49,550 nt of DNA from the NCBI RefSeq assembly GCF_003852405.1, contig NZ_QAJM01000030.1, positions 1-49,550 of the forward strand, given 5' to 3'. The notes below the pieces were generated by a model. The model was not told the DNA's origin. It searched no databases and saw only the letters and a program-made list of their open reading frames with translations. How positions within the stretch are numbered: the first letter of the stretch is position 1; every line of letters starts with the position of its first letter. Source of the DNA: Pseudomonas sp. KBW05. Its GTDB lineage: Bacteria; Pseudomonadota; Gammaproteobacteria; Pseudomonadales; Pseudomonadaceae. A program made the translations under genes and the position numbers. Shown here piece by piece: positions 18,519 through 26,430 of this stretch.

Positions 18519-18625
18519 GTGGGAGCGGGCTTGTGTGGGAGCGGGCTTGCTCGCGAAGACGGTGGGTCAGCCAGTACATGTATCAACTGACACACCGCAT
18601 TCGCGAGCAAGCCCGCTCCCACACA
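18519..18625. repeat. REP doublet with a partly duplicated left arm
   Basis: Inverted REP pair of the GTGGGAGCGGGCTTGCTCGCGAA type between pdtA and phdA. The left arm is preceded by an extra 15-16 base copy of its own start (TGTGGGAGCGGGCTTG at 18519 and again at 18534), so one arm appears one and a half times. It sits between the pdtA terminator and the phdA promoter. Confidence 0.85.
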
Positions 18626-18686
18626 AAAGCCCGCACACATTTTCTACCGTGTCGGGGCCTGGGAATTGCCCCCCAGCCAATCCTAA

Positions 18687-18734
18687 ATGAAGCTTTCATG
18701 ACAAAAGTTCGGTAGCTCCCGCCCACCCCCGTCT
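18687..18734 (+). promoter_or_regulatory. Putative PhoB box plus ECF-sigma promoter of the phdA-pdtB operon
   Basis: ATGAAGCTTTCATGACAA at 18687-18704 reads on the other strand as TTGTCAT, four bases, GCTTCAT, a Pho-box-like repeat with 11-bp period. AGTTC follows at 18706-18710 and CCGTCT at 18729-18734. All three blocks lie at the same offsets (0, 19, 42) as in front of pdtA, although the sequence between them is not conserved. Leader length to the phdA ATG is about 65 bases. Confidence 0.6.
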
Positions 18735-18807
18735 CTCCTATGTAACGCGCTGGATACGATCAAAAGTCGTCGCCAAAGCCGTCAGCAGGACGCCAGGAGT
18801 GGGGCAA

Positions 18808-19410
18808 ATGGGAACTATGGAACGTTACTCGAAAGTCGGTATGCAGGAGCTCGATCAGCGCCTGTCGAAGATCGTCGAAGCCGCGCGCAAGAAGCCGGTT
18901 TCGGTGTACCGCTACGGCGCGCCGTGGGTGTGGATCGTCTCCCAGGACGATTGGCAGGGCGCGTTGAAGGAAGTCTCCAGCTTTATCCCGGCGGGGCATT
19001 CGCTGGTGTTGCTGCGCCCGCAGATCGACGAGGTGCTCGACAGCCATCGCGACTGGCTCCAGCCCGAGCCGGGCATGCTGATTGCGCCGCACACCGTGGT
19101 GCACATCCTCCTGTTGCAACTGCTGTATTCGGTGCCCAGCGAGCAACAACTGCATGAGCAACTCAATTACAACCTGCTGTTCCGCTGGTTCGTCGGCCTC
19201 GACCTGAACCAGAAAGTGTGGGGCATCCATGTCCTGCAACGGGACATCGCCAGCGTGCTGGGCAACCCGCGTGCGGTGCAGTTGATCCAGACCATCATCG
19301 GTGAAGTGTTTTGTGGCGCCTTGCTGCACATGCCGGAGTTCTCGCTGAACTTCGCCTTGCTGCACACCTGGCTGGCCCGGCACAGCCACCTTTCGACAAC
19401 CAGCAATTGA
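18808..19410 (+). CDS. phdA: PhdA-like protein: Phd/YefM-type N-terminus with a DUF772 transposase-like segment
   Basis: A 200-residue cytoplasmic protein, first gene of the pdtB operon. The ATG at 18808 is preceded by CAGGAG with 8-base spacing. Residues 1-52 (YSKVGMQELDQRLSKIVEAA, then VSVYRYGAPWVWIVSQDDW) follow the Phd/YefM antitoxin fold pattern. Residues about 85-150 contain YNLLFRWFVGLDLNQKVW (121-138), the hallmark of the N-terminal domain of IS5-type transposases (DUF772), but no DDE catalytic domain follows. In P. aeruginosa the gene in this position, PA0691, is called PhdA (prevent-host-death) and linked to biofilm lysis control. No toxin gene is next to it. Likely a domesticated DNA-binding regulator of the locus; the regulatory role is inference. 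Confidence 0.68.
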   Translation: MGTMERYSKVGMQELDQRLSKIVEAARKKPVSVYRYGAPWVWIVSQDDWQGALKEVSSFIPAGHSLVLLRPQIDEVLDSHRDWLQPEPGMLIAPHTVVHILLLQLLYSVPSEQQLHEQLNYNLLFRWFVGLDLNQKVWGIHVLQRDIASVLGNPRAVQLIQTIIGEVFCGALLHMPEFSLNFALLHTWLARHSHLSTTSN

Positions 19411-19420
19411 GCAGGCCAAA

Positions 19421-19436
19421 CGCCGTGCAAACGGCG
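19421..19436 (+). other. GNRA-capped hairpin between phdA and pdtB
   Basis: CGCCGT-GCAA-ACGGCG gives a perfect 6-bp stem with a GCAA tetraloop, 11 bases after the phdA stop and 33 bases before the pdtB GTG. No T run follows, so it is not a terminator. It could mark an RNA processing or stability site in the intergenic leader. Confidence 0.4.
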
Positions 19437-19469
19437 ACGGCGCAGAATCTTGGAAAGTTAGGGGGCGGT

Positions 19470-21053
19470 GTGGAGCATCTGTTCAAGTCAACGCTGGCGC
19501 TGTGCTGCCTGACGCTGGGGGCCTTGGCCTTGCCCGCGCAGGCCGAGGAGGAGGGCGCGGCACGCCGGGTGGACGTCAACGAGTACTTCGTGCGCGGCAA
19601 TACCGTGCTCGATGCGGCGGCGATCGAAGAGGCGGTGTACCCGTTTCTCGGCCCGCAAAAGACCTTGGGCGATATCGAAGGCGCCCGCGATGCGCTGCAA
19701 AAGATCTACCAGGCGCGCGGCTACCAGTCGGTGTTTGTCGAGCTGCCGGAGCAGAAGGTCGATGACGGTATCGTCTACCTGCAAGTCAGCGAAACCAAGA
19801 TCGGCCGTGTGCGAGTGGTCGGCGCCAAGCATTACTCGCCGGTGGAAATCCGCGACGAAGTGCCGGCCCTCAAGGAAGGCGAAGTGCCGGACTTTGCCAC
19901 CGTGCAAACCCAGCTCGCCGGCCTCAACCGCGGCGTCGGGCGCCAGGTCACGCCGCTGGTGCACGAAGGCCAGCGCCCCGGCACCATGGACGTGGACTTG
20001 CAGGTGGAAGACCAGAACCCCTGGCACGCCAGCCTCGGCCTGAACAACGACTACAGCGCCGACACTGAAAAGCTGCGCTCGGTGGCTACCCTGGGCTACG
20101 ACAACCTCTGGCAACTGGGCCACAGCGTGTCGCTGACCTATTTCACCGCGCCCCAGGACAGCAGCAACGCCAAGGTCTGGTCCGGTTCCTACAGCGCGCC
20201 GCTGGATGAGCGCTGGACCTTGCAGTTCACCGGCTACCAGTCCGACAGCAACATCGCCACCATCGGCGGCAGCAACGTGCTTGGCAAGGGCCATTCCTAC
20301 GGCGTGTCGGCGATCTACAACCTGCCGGCGACCAATGTCTGGGCCAACTCCTTCTCGTTCGGCATCGACTTCAAAGACTTCGACGAAGAGATGCAATTCG
20401 GCGCCAGCCGCGACCAGGTGCCGCTCAAGTACGCGCCGTTCACCCTTGGCTACAACGGCTATCGCTACACCGAGCAATCCCAGCTGGGCCTGGGCCTGAA
20501 CCTGGTGGTGGGCACCCGTGCGTTCTTTGGCTACGGCAGCGATGCCGAAGAGTTCGACTACAAGCGCTACAAGGCCAGCGCCAGTTTTGCGGTGCTCAAG
20601 GGCGACCTGAATTACACCTACACCTTCGCCAACAACTGGCAGTCGGCGTCGAAGGCGGCGTTCCAGCTGGCCTCGGGGCCGCTGGTGTCCAACGAGCAGT
20701 ATTCCGCCGGCGGCGCCACCTCGGTGCGCGGTTACCTGGCGGCAGAGCGCACTGGGGACGAAGGTTACTTGCTGTCCCAGGAGCTGCGCACGCCGTCGGT
20801 GGCCAAGTACCTCGGCAGTTATGTGCAGGAGTGGCGCTTCTATGCGTTCGCCGAAGGCGCACGCCTGCGCCTGCACGACCCGCTGCCCGAGCAAGAAGAC
20901 GAATACAGCCTGGCCAGTGTCGGCCTGGGCACCCGCGCCAGTTTGAGCAAATGGTTATCCGGCAGCCTGGATTGGGGCTACCCGCTGCTCAATGGACCGA
21001 ACACCCAGAAACAGGACTCGCGACTGCACTTCAGTGTGCAGGCGACTTTCTGA
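19470..21053 (+). CDS. pdtB: Two-partner-secretion outer-membrane transporter PdtB (TpsB/ShlB family)
   Basis: Outer-membrane Omp85-family pore that recognises the TPS domain of PdtA and moves it across the outer membrane. The GTG start at 19470 was chosen because it opens a clean signal peptide (core LALCCLTLGALALPAQA); the in-frame extension upstream lies inside phdA. Of 527 residues, about 33-108 and 109-185 are two POTRA domains (FVRGNTVLDAAAIEEAV; RVRVVGAKHYSPVEI), and about 190-527 form the 16-strand barrel. The lid-loop motif VRGY sits at 419-422 (GGATSVRGYLAAE). The last residue is Phe, as usual for outer-membrane barrels. Unusually, the partner exoprotein gene is upstream in its own unit, with phdA between them. 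Confidence 0.88.
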   Translation: MEHLFKSTLALCCLTLGALALPAQAEEEGAARRVDVNEYFVRGNTVLDAAAIEEAVYPFLGPQKTLGDIEGARDALQKIYQARGYQSVFVELPEQKVDDGIVYLQVSETKIGRVRVVGAKHYSPVEIRDEVPALKEGEVPDFATVQTQLAGLNRGVGRQVTPLVHEGQRPGTMDVDLQVEDQNPWHASLGLNNDYSADTEKLRSVATLGYDNLWQLGHSVSLTYFTAPQDSSNAKVWSGSYSAPLDERWTLQFTGYQSDSNIATIGGSNVLGKGHSYGVSAIYNLPATNVWANSFSFGIDFKDFDEEMQFGASRDQVPLKYAPFTLGYNGYRYTEQSQLGLGLNLVVGTRAFFGYGSDAEEFDYKRYKASASFAVLKGDLNYTYTFANNWQSASKAAFQLASGPLVSNEQYSAGGATSVRGYLAAERTGDEGYLLSQELRTPSVAKYLGSYVQEWRFYAFAEGARLRLHDPLPEQEDEYSLASVGLGTRASLSKWLSGSLDWGYPLLNGPNTQKQDSRLHFSVQATF

Positions 21054-21077
21054 CTTTTTCTTTCGGAGACTTCACCC

Positions 21078-22877
21078 ATGCAACGCCTAATCCTGAGCCT
21101 GTTGATCTGCCTGGGCTTCACGCTCCCGGCCACCGCCCATGCCTGGTGGCAAGACGACTGGCACTACCGCAAACAGATCACCGTGGACACCACCGCCCAA
21201 GGCGCCGCGATCAACCAGGCCCTGGGCCGCACCTCGCTGCTGGTGCGCCTGCACACCGGCAACTTCACCTTTGATGGGGTGAAGGACGACGGCGCCGACC
21301 TACGCTTTGTCAGCGCCGATGACAAGACCGTGTTCAACCACCAGATCGAAAGCTTCGACCCGCTGATGGGCATGGCGCTGATCTGGGTCGATGTGCCCAA
21401 GGTCGAAGGCGGCCAGCGCCAGGACCTGTGGATGTACTACGGCAACCAGAAAGCCCCGGCCACCAGCAACGGCCAATTGGCGTTCGACCCGAACTACACC
21501 GCGCTGTACCACTTTGACGGTGCCAACGGCACCCCGGCCCGCGACACCACGGCTTACGCCAACACGTCTCTCAACGCCACTGGCGCGAGCATCGACGGCG
21601 TGATCGGCCGCGCCTTGCAGTTCGGCGGCCAGCCGCTGCTGTTGCCGGCCAGCCCATCGCTGCAACACGCCGCGGGCGGCGCGTTCACCTTCAGCGCCTG
21701 GTTGCGCCTGGATCAGGCCAGTGGCGAGCAGATCGTCCTGGCGCGCCGCGACGGTCCCCATAGCCTGCTGCTGGGGCTGAACCAGGGCACGCCGTTTGTG
21801 GAAGTCGATGGCCAACGCGTGGTCTCCACCCAACCGCTGAACCCTGGCCAATGGCAGCACCTGGCGTTCACCGCCGAGGGTGAAAAAATCGCCCTGTTTG
21901 TTAATGGCCGCGAGACGGCCAGCCTGGCGGTTGCGCTGCCAGCGTTCAATTCTCAACTGGCCATCGGCGGCGATCTGCCGGACGCCGGAACCGCGCATCT
22001 GCCGTTCGCCGGCGCCATCGATGAGCTGCGCCTGTCCAAGGTTGCGCGCCCGGCCACCTTGCTGTTGGCCGATGCCAGCGCCCAAGGCGCGGAGTCGAAA
22101 CTGGTGGCTTACGGCGTGGATGAAGAACAGTCGGGCTTCGGTTTCGGCAGCCTGGGCTTCTTGCTCAACGCCGTGCCGGTGGACGCCTGGGTGATCATCC
22201 TGGTGCTGGTGGCGATGATGTTCCAGTCGTGGGTCATCATGCTGCGCAAGAACCGCCAGGTCAGTCGCGTCAGCGGTGCCAACGAGATTTTCCGCGAGCA
22301 CTTTGCGCAGATCGGCACGCGCCTGGAGATGTATGCCGATGACGCCCAGCTTGGCGCGCGCTTGCAGCATTCGTCGCTGTGGCGCCTGTACCTGGTGGCG
22401 GTCAAGGAAATCCGCACCCGCCGCGCCCAGGGTGCCGACACCTCGTCCGTCTCGGCGGCGACCATCGAAGCCATCCGCTGCTCCATGGACGGCGTGCGCA
22501 CCCGCGAAAACCAGGCCCTCAGTTCCAAGCTCTCGACCCTGTCCAACGCCATCGCCGGCGGCCCGTACATCGGCCTGCTCGGCACTGTGCTGGGGATCAT
22601 GGTGGTGTTCCTCGGCACGGCCATGGCCGGTGACGTGAACATCAACGCCATCGCCCCGGGTATGGCTGCGGCCTTGCTGGCCACGGCCATGGGCCTGTTC
22701 GTCGCGATCCCGGCGCTGTTTGGCTACAACCGCCTGATCACGCGCAACAAGGAAGTCAGCGCGGACATGCGTGTGTTCGTCGATGAGTTCATCACCCGCC
22801 TGGCGGAGATGCACGGCGAGAGCCAGTCCAGTGAAGCCGCGCACCGCCGCGAGCATCACGCTGCCGTACCGGCCTGA
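21078..22877 (+). CDS. exbB2: ExbB/TolQ-type proton channel with extracytoplasmic DUF2341 and LamG-like domains
   Basis: Inner-membrane proton-channel subunit that would energise the TonB encoded two genes downstream. At 599 residues it is over twice the size of ordinary ExbB. After a signal peptide (cut near AHA-WWQ, residue 22) come a DUF2341 domain (DDWHYRKQITVDTT through DLWMYYGN, about 23-130) and a LamG/concanavalin-like sandwich (LYHFDGANG ... FTFSAWLRL ... WQHLAFTAEGEKIALFVNG ... GAIDELRLSKVARP, about 140-335). The MotA/TolQ/ExbB part follows, with spans near 368-388, 494-518 and 532-553 and the GGPYIGLLGTVLGIM signature. The large periplasmic module may sense a glycan or the adhesin. 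exbD follows after 11 bp. The gene at this place in P. aeruginosa is named exbB2. Confidence 0.85.
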   Translation: MQRLILSLLICLGFTLPATAHAWWQDDWHYRKQITVDTTAQGAAINQALGRTSLLVRLHTGNFTFDGVKDDGADLRFVSADDKTVFNHQIESFDPLMGMALIWVDVPKVEGGQRQDLWMYYGNQKAPATSNGQLAFDPNYTALYHFDGANGTPARDTTAYANTSLNATGASIDGVIGRALQFGGQPLLLPASPSLQHAAGGAFTFSAWLRLDQASGEQIVLARRDGPHSLLLGLNQGTPFVEVDGQRVVSTQPLNPGQWQHLAFTAEGEKIALFVNGRETASLAVALPAFNSQLAIGGDLPDAGTAHLPFAGAIDELRLSKVARPATLLLADASAQGAESKLVAYGVDEEQSGFGFGSLGFLLNAVPVDAWVIILVLVAMMFQSWVIMLRKNRQVSRVSGANEIFREHFAQIGTRLEMYADDAQLGARLQHSSLWRLYLVAVKEIRTRRAQGADTSSVSAATIEAIRCSMDGVRTRENQALSSKLSTLSNAIAGGPYIGLLGTVLGIMVVFLGTAMAGDVNINAIAPGMAAALLATAMGLFVAIPALFGYNRLITRNKEVSADMRVFVDEFITRLAEMHGESQSSEAAHRREHHAAVPA

Positions 22878-22888
22878 GGAGAATCAGC

Positions 22889-23314
22889 ATGGCTTCCGTA
22901 AACGCCTCCCACGACGATGACGATGATGCCGCCGTCGATAGCATCAACATCACGCCCCTGGTGGACGTGCTGATGGTGGTGCTGGTGATGTTTATCCTCA
23001 CCGCCACCGCCCAGGTCTCGGGCATTCAGATTCATTTGCCCAAGGCCAGCGCCTCGGTGTCGCTGTCGGAGGCCAAGACCAAGGCGATCTCCGTCAACGA
23101 CGGCGGCCAGGTGTTCCTCGACGCCTACCCGGTGACTCTCGGCGAGCTGGAAGAGCGCCTGCGCATCGAGAAAGCGCAGAACCCGGACTTCCCGGTGATC
23201 GTGCGCGGCGACGCGTTGGTGCAGTACCAGAAGGTGATCGAGGTACTCGACTTGCTGCGACGGCTGGAGCTGTCCCAGGTCGGGCTGGTCACCGGCAAAC
23301 CGAGCCAGGGCTGA
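22889..23314 (+). CDS. exbD2: ExbD/TolR-type channel subunit
   Basis: Single-span inner-membrane partner of ExbB; its membrane aspartate carries the proton path. The 141-residue product has a cytoplasmic Asp-rich start (five Asp in a row at 9-13), one transmembrane helix at about 21-43 with the essential Asp26 in PLVDVLMVVL, and a periplasmic ExbD/TolR domain (HLPKASASVSLSEAKTKAISV ... ALVQYQKVIEVLDLLRRLELSQVGLVT). AGGAGAA precedes the ATG. It lies 11 bp after exbB and 3 bp before the TonB gene, so the three are surely co-expressed. Confidence 0.9.
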   Translation: MASVNASHDDDDDAAVDSINITPLVDVLMVVLVMFILTATAQVSGIQIHLPKASASVSLSEAKTKAISVNDGGQVFLDAYPVTLGELEERLRIEKAQNPDFPVIVRGDALVQYQKVIEVLDLLRRLELSQVGLVTGKPSQG

Positions 23315-23317
23315 GCC

Positions 23318-24022
23318 ATGACCGCACAGATCCCGATGCCGCCACTGCCGGTCAAGAACAAGCCGCCGCTGCGCCCGTTGAAGTGGGGCGCAGGCCTTTT
23401 GCTGGGCGCTGTGGCGGCCTGGTTCTTGTGGCAGTGGGCCAATGACATGAGTGGCGTGCGCCGCGAAGCGCCAAAGATCCCGACGATTATCCCGTTGCCG
23501 CCACCGCCACCGCCGCCACCGGAAAAGCCCAAGGAGCCTGAGCCCCAGGTCGAAGAAAAAATCCCCGAGCCGGTGCCCACGCCCGAGCCGGAAGAGGTCA
23601 AGCCCGCGGACGAAGCACCGCCTTCACCGGCGGACGATTTGGCCAACCCGATGCAGATCGACGGCGATGCCCAGTCGGGCAATGACGGTTTCAACATCGG
23701 CGCCGGCAAAGGCGGCGGTATGGCCGGTTCCGGTGGTGGCGGTTTGGGTACCGGCACTTACAAGCAGTACCTGGCAGGGGTGTTTCAGCGCCTGCTGCGC
23801 GAAGACCCGGAGTTGCGCAAGAAGGCGTACGCGGTGCAGGCCGATTTGTGGCTGAACGCCGATGGCCAGGTCACCCGTGCCGAGTTGGCCAAGTCCAGCG
23901 GTGATGCCGAGACCGATGCCCAGGTGTTGGCCGCCTTGCGGGCGCCCCATGCCACGCAACGGGTGCCAGCCGCCGTAACGATGCCGGTACGCCTGTCCCT
24001 CAAGGGCCGGCGCCCGGAATGA
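23318..24022 (+). CDS. TonB-like energy transducer
   Basis: Periplasm-spanning protein that passes the ExbB/ExbD proton-driven force to an outer-membrane partner. Of 234 residues: a cytoplasmic Pro-rich start, one membrane anchor at about 24-40 (GAGLLLGAVAAWFLWQW), a rigid Pro/Glu-rich rod at 52-105 with eight consecutive Pro at 61-68, a Gly-rich hinge at 128-146, and a TonB-C-type domain at about 147-232 (YKQYLAGVFQRLL ... ADLWLNADGQVTRAELAKSSGD). It lacks the usual YP motif of classical TonB. No TonB-dependent receptor is encoded nearby; the downstream porin or PdtB are candidate partners (inference). The stop overlaps an ATG of the next frame, but the porin start is placed 41 bp further on. 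Confidence 0.82.
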   Translation: MTAQIPMPPLPVKNKPPLRPLKWGAGLLLGAVAAWFLWQWANDMSGVRREAPKIPTIIPLPPPPPPPPEKPKEPEPQVEEKIPEPVPTPEPEEVKPADEAPPSPADDLANPMQIDGDAQSGNDGFNIGAGKGGGMAGSGGGGLGTGTYKQYLAGVFQRLLREDPELRKKAYAVQADLWLNADGQVTRAELAKSSGDAETDAQVLAALRAPHATQRVPAAVTMPVRLSLKGRRPE

Positions 24023-24063
24023 TCGAACCCTTTTCTACGGTTTTTTACAGGAGTTGCGTACAC

Positions 24064-25764
24064 ATGATTTCCCCCGTGAATCGACTGACCCTGGCGGTCG
24101 GCATGGTCATCGCGACCCTGGTTGGCCAAGCGACGGCCGCCCCGGTTGCACCTTCGGAAAACGTCACCATCAACCTGATCCGCCTGTTGGTGCAGCAGGG
24201 CGTGTTGACCCAGGACACCGCCAACGGGCTGATTGCCCAGGCGGAAAAAGAAGCCCTGCAAGCGCGCCAGGCGAATGCCGCGCCGGTGGTCGCCGCAGGG
24301 CCTGCGGCAGCGCCGGGGGATGTGCGCGTGCAGTACGTGCCGCAAGCGGTGCGTGACCAGATCCGCGACCAGGTGAAAGCTGAAGTCATGGCCACCGCCA
24401 AGCAGGAAAACTGGGCCCAGCCCAATACCTTTCCGGATTGGGTATCCCGCGTGACCTTTGATGGCGATATCCGCCTGCGTGACGAGTCGCGCTACTTTTC
24501 GGGCAAGAACGACGACACCATCACCGACTACGCCAAGCTCAACAACAACGGGCCGTATGACGTCAATCCGAACTCCAGCACGCAACTGCCGCCGTTGCTC
24601 AACACCCGCGAAGACCGCGAAAACCTGTTCCGCATCCGCGCCCGCCTGGGCATGAAGGCGGTGATCTCGCCGGAATGGACCGCCGGCATCCGCCTCGGCA
24701 CCGGCTCCGACAACAACCCGGTGTCCACCACCCAGACCCTCGGCGGTGGTTTTGGCAAAAAGGACATCTGGCTCGACCAGGGTTACCTGAGCTGGAAAGC
24801 CTCGGACATGATCACTTTGACCGGCGGGCGGATTGCCAACCCGTTCTATTCCACCGACATGATGTATTCCAACGACCTCAACTTCGACGGCGTGGCGGCG
24901 ATCTTCAACCACCGCCTCGCCAGCGACTGGAACCTGTTCGGCACCCTCGGCGCGTTCCCGGTGGAATACACCTCGGACACCGCCAGCAGCAACGGCTTCG
25001 ACAAGGAAGAAAGCGACACCAAATGGCTGTTTGGCGGGCAGATCGGCGCCGATTGGAAGATCAACCGCAGCAACAACCTCAAGCTTGCGGGCGCCTACTA
25101 CCAGTTCCAGAACATCGAAGGCGAGCGCTCCAGCCTGTGCAAACCGTGGGAAGGCAAGCCGGGTTGCGACACCGACGGCTCGCGCGTGGCCTTTATGCAA
25201 AAGGGCAACAGCGTGTTCAACCTGCGCGACATCGCGCCCAACCCGGCCACCCCAGGCAAGACGCCGGAGCCGCAGTTCGTGGGCCTTGCGTCCAAGTTCA
25301 ACATCCTCGACCTCAACGCGGTGTGGGACAGCGAGTTGCCGAGCGATTTCAAGCTGCGCAGCCAAGCCAACTTCATCCACAACCTGGGCTACGACAAGGG
25401 CGAGATGCTCAAGCGCAGCGAAGGGCACATCGTCAACAACCTCAACAGCAACGGCGAGTTTGAAAGTGGCGGCAATGCGTTGATGGTCTCGTTCACCCTC
25501 GGCAGTGCCCTGGAGATGCGCAAGCGCGGCGACTGGAACGTGTTGGCTGGCTACAAATACATCCAGCCCGACGCCTTGCCTGATGGCTTCAACGACTCGT
25601 CGTTCCACCTCGGTGGTACCAACGCCAAGGGCTACTTCATTGGTGCCAACTACGGCATCGAAAAGAACATCTACGCCAGTGCGCGTTGGTTGAGCGCCTC
25701 GGAAGTCTACGGCCAGCCGTTTGAAGTGGATGTGATGCAACTGGAACTCAACACGCGCTTCTGA
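24064..25764 (+). CDS. Putative outer-membrane porin (Porin_5-like)
   Basis: A 566-residue outer-membrane protein. The ATG at 24064 has CAGGAG 11 bases upstream and begins a signal peptide (VNRLTLAVGMVIATLVGQATA-A); an earlier ATG overlapping the tonB stop has no ribosome site. Residues about 25-115 form a periplasmic helical segment (NLIRLLVQQGVLTQDTANGLIAQAEKEALQAR), typical of the putative porin family with an N-terminal coiled coil. From about 135 onward amphipathic strands alternate with loops (VTFDGDIRLRDESRYF ... RIRARLGMKAVISPEWTAGIRLG), ending in Phe. Substrate is unknown; position after tonB suggests it could be energised or be an envelope partner of the secretion locus. Confidence 0.78.
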   Translation: MISPVNRLTLAVGMVIATLVGQATAAPVAPSENVTINLIRLLVQQGVLTQDTANGLIAQAEKEALQARQANAAPVVAAGPAAAPGDVRVQYVPQAVRDQIRDQVKAEVMATAKQENWAQPNTFPDWVSRVTFDGDIRLRDESRYFSGKNDDTITDYAKLNNNGPYDVNPNSSTQLPPLLNTREDRENLFRIRARLGMKAVISPEWTAGIRLGTGSDNNPVSTTQTLGGGFGKKDIWLDQGYLSWKASDMITLTGGRIANPFYSTDMMYSNDLNFDGVAAIFNHRLASDWNLFGTLGAFPVEYTSDTASSNGFDKEESDTKWLFGGQIGADWKINRSNNLKLAGAYYQFQNIEGERSSLCKPWEGKPGCDTDGSRVAFMQKGNSVFNLRDIAPNPATPGKTPEPQFVGLASKFNILDLNAVWDSELPSDFKLRSQANFIHNLGYDKGEMLKRSEGHIVNNLNSNGEFESGGNALMVSFTLGSALEMRKRGDWNVLAGYKYIQPDALPDGFNDSSFHLGGTNAKGYFIGANYGIEKNIYASARWLSASEVYGQPFEVDVMQLELNTRF

Positions 25765-25783
25765 TGCGCACAGGAGATGCCAC

Positions 25784-26410
25784 ATGAACACGCGAATCTG
25801 CGGGCTGCTGTTGTTGTTCGTCGCCACCGGCGCCAGCGCCGAAGGCATGGAAGAGCGCCTGCGTACCCAACTGCGCAGCACCACCCAGCAGTTGCAGGCG
25901 TTGCAAAGCGAACAGGCCCAGGCCAGTGCCGCGCGCATCGCCGCTGAAACCCAGGCCAAACAGGCCCAGGCGCAGATCAAGCAATTGACTGCCGAGCTGG
26001 AAAAGACCCGTGGCGTCGCCGAGCAAATGGCCGGCCAGCAACAAAGCCTGCACAGCCAGGCGCAAGCCCAGGTGGCGGCGAGCAACGAGCAGATCGGCAA
26101 GTTCAAGAAGGCCTACGAGGAACTGCTGGTGCTGGCCAAGGGCAAGGAAGCCGAGCGCGCCGGCCTGCAAGCCAAGCTGAGCGAACGTGACACACAAGTG
26201 CAGCAATGCGCAGTCAAGAATCAACAGATGTACGGCGTGGCCCAGCAACTGCTGGCGGCCTACGAAAAAATCGATGTGGCTGAGGTGATGAGTATCCGCC
26301 AGCCCTTCGCCAGCGGTGCGCGGGTCAAGTTCGAGGAACTGGCCCAGGGCTTTGGCGACGATTTGTACAAGAGCCGTTTTGATGCGCCCCAGGCAACTGC
26401 CAATCACTGA
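25784..26410 (+). CDS. Periplasmic coiled-coil protein of unknown function
   Basis: A 208-residue protein I do not recognise beyond its place in this operon. A signal peptide (CGLLLLFVATGASA, cut near residue 19) leads into a long heptad-rich, Gln/Ala-rich helix at about 22-150 (LRSTTQQLQALQSEQAQASAAR and similar), then a short C-terminal region with one Cys and VAQQLLAAYEKIDVAEVM. It could be a periplasmic spacer or scaffold linking the Ton complex to the outer membrane, in the manner of YbgF/CpoB with Tol-Pal; that comparison is inference. AGGAG precedes the ATG, 19 bp after the porin stop. Confidence 0.6.
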   Translation: MNTRICGLLLLFVATGASAEGMEERLRTQLRSTTQQLQALQSEQAQASAARIAAETQAKQAQAQIKQLTAELEKTRGVAEQMAGQQQSLHSQAQAQVAASNEQIGKFKKAYEELLVLAKGKEAERAGLQAKLSERDTQVQQCAVKNQQMYGVAQQLLAAYEKIDVAEVMSIRQPFASGARVKFEELAQGFGDDLYKSRFDAPQATANH

Positions 26411-26430
26411 TCGACAAGGAAGACTTCACC

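Noticed and set aside
18808-19410. An intact insertion sequence at phdA
   Set aside because: Only a DUF772-like segment is present; no DDE domain, terminal inverted repeats or target duplication, and the gene has an operon promoter and ribosome site.
23318-24022. Assigning the TonB-like gene as the iron-uptake tonB
   Set aside because: No siderophore or receptor genes are adjacent, the YP motif is missing and the gene is embedded in the secretion operon.
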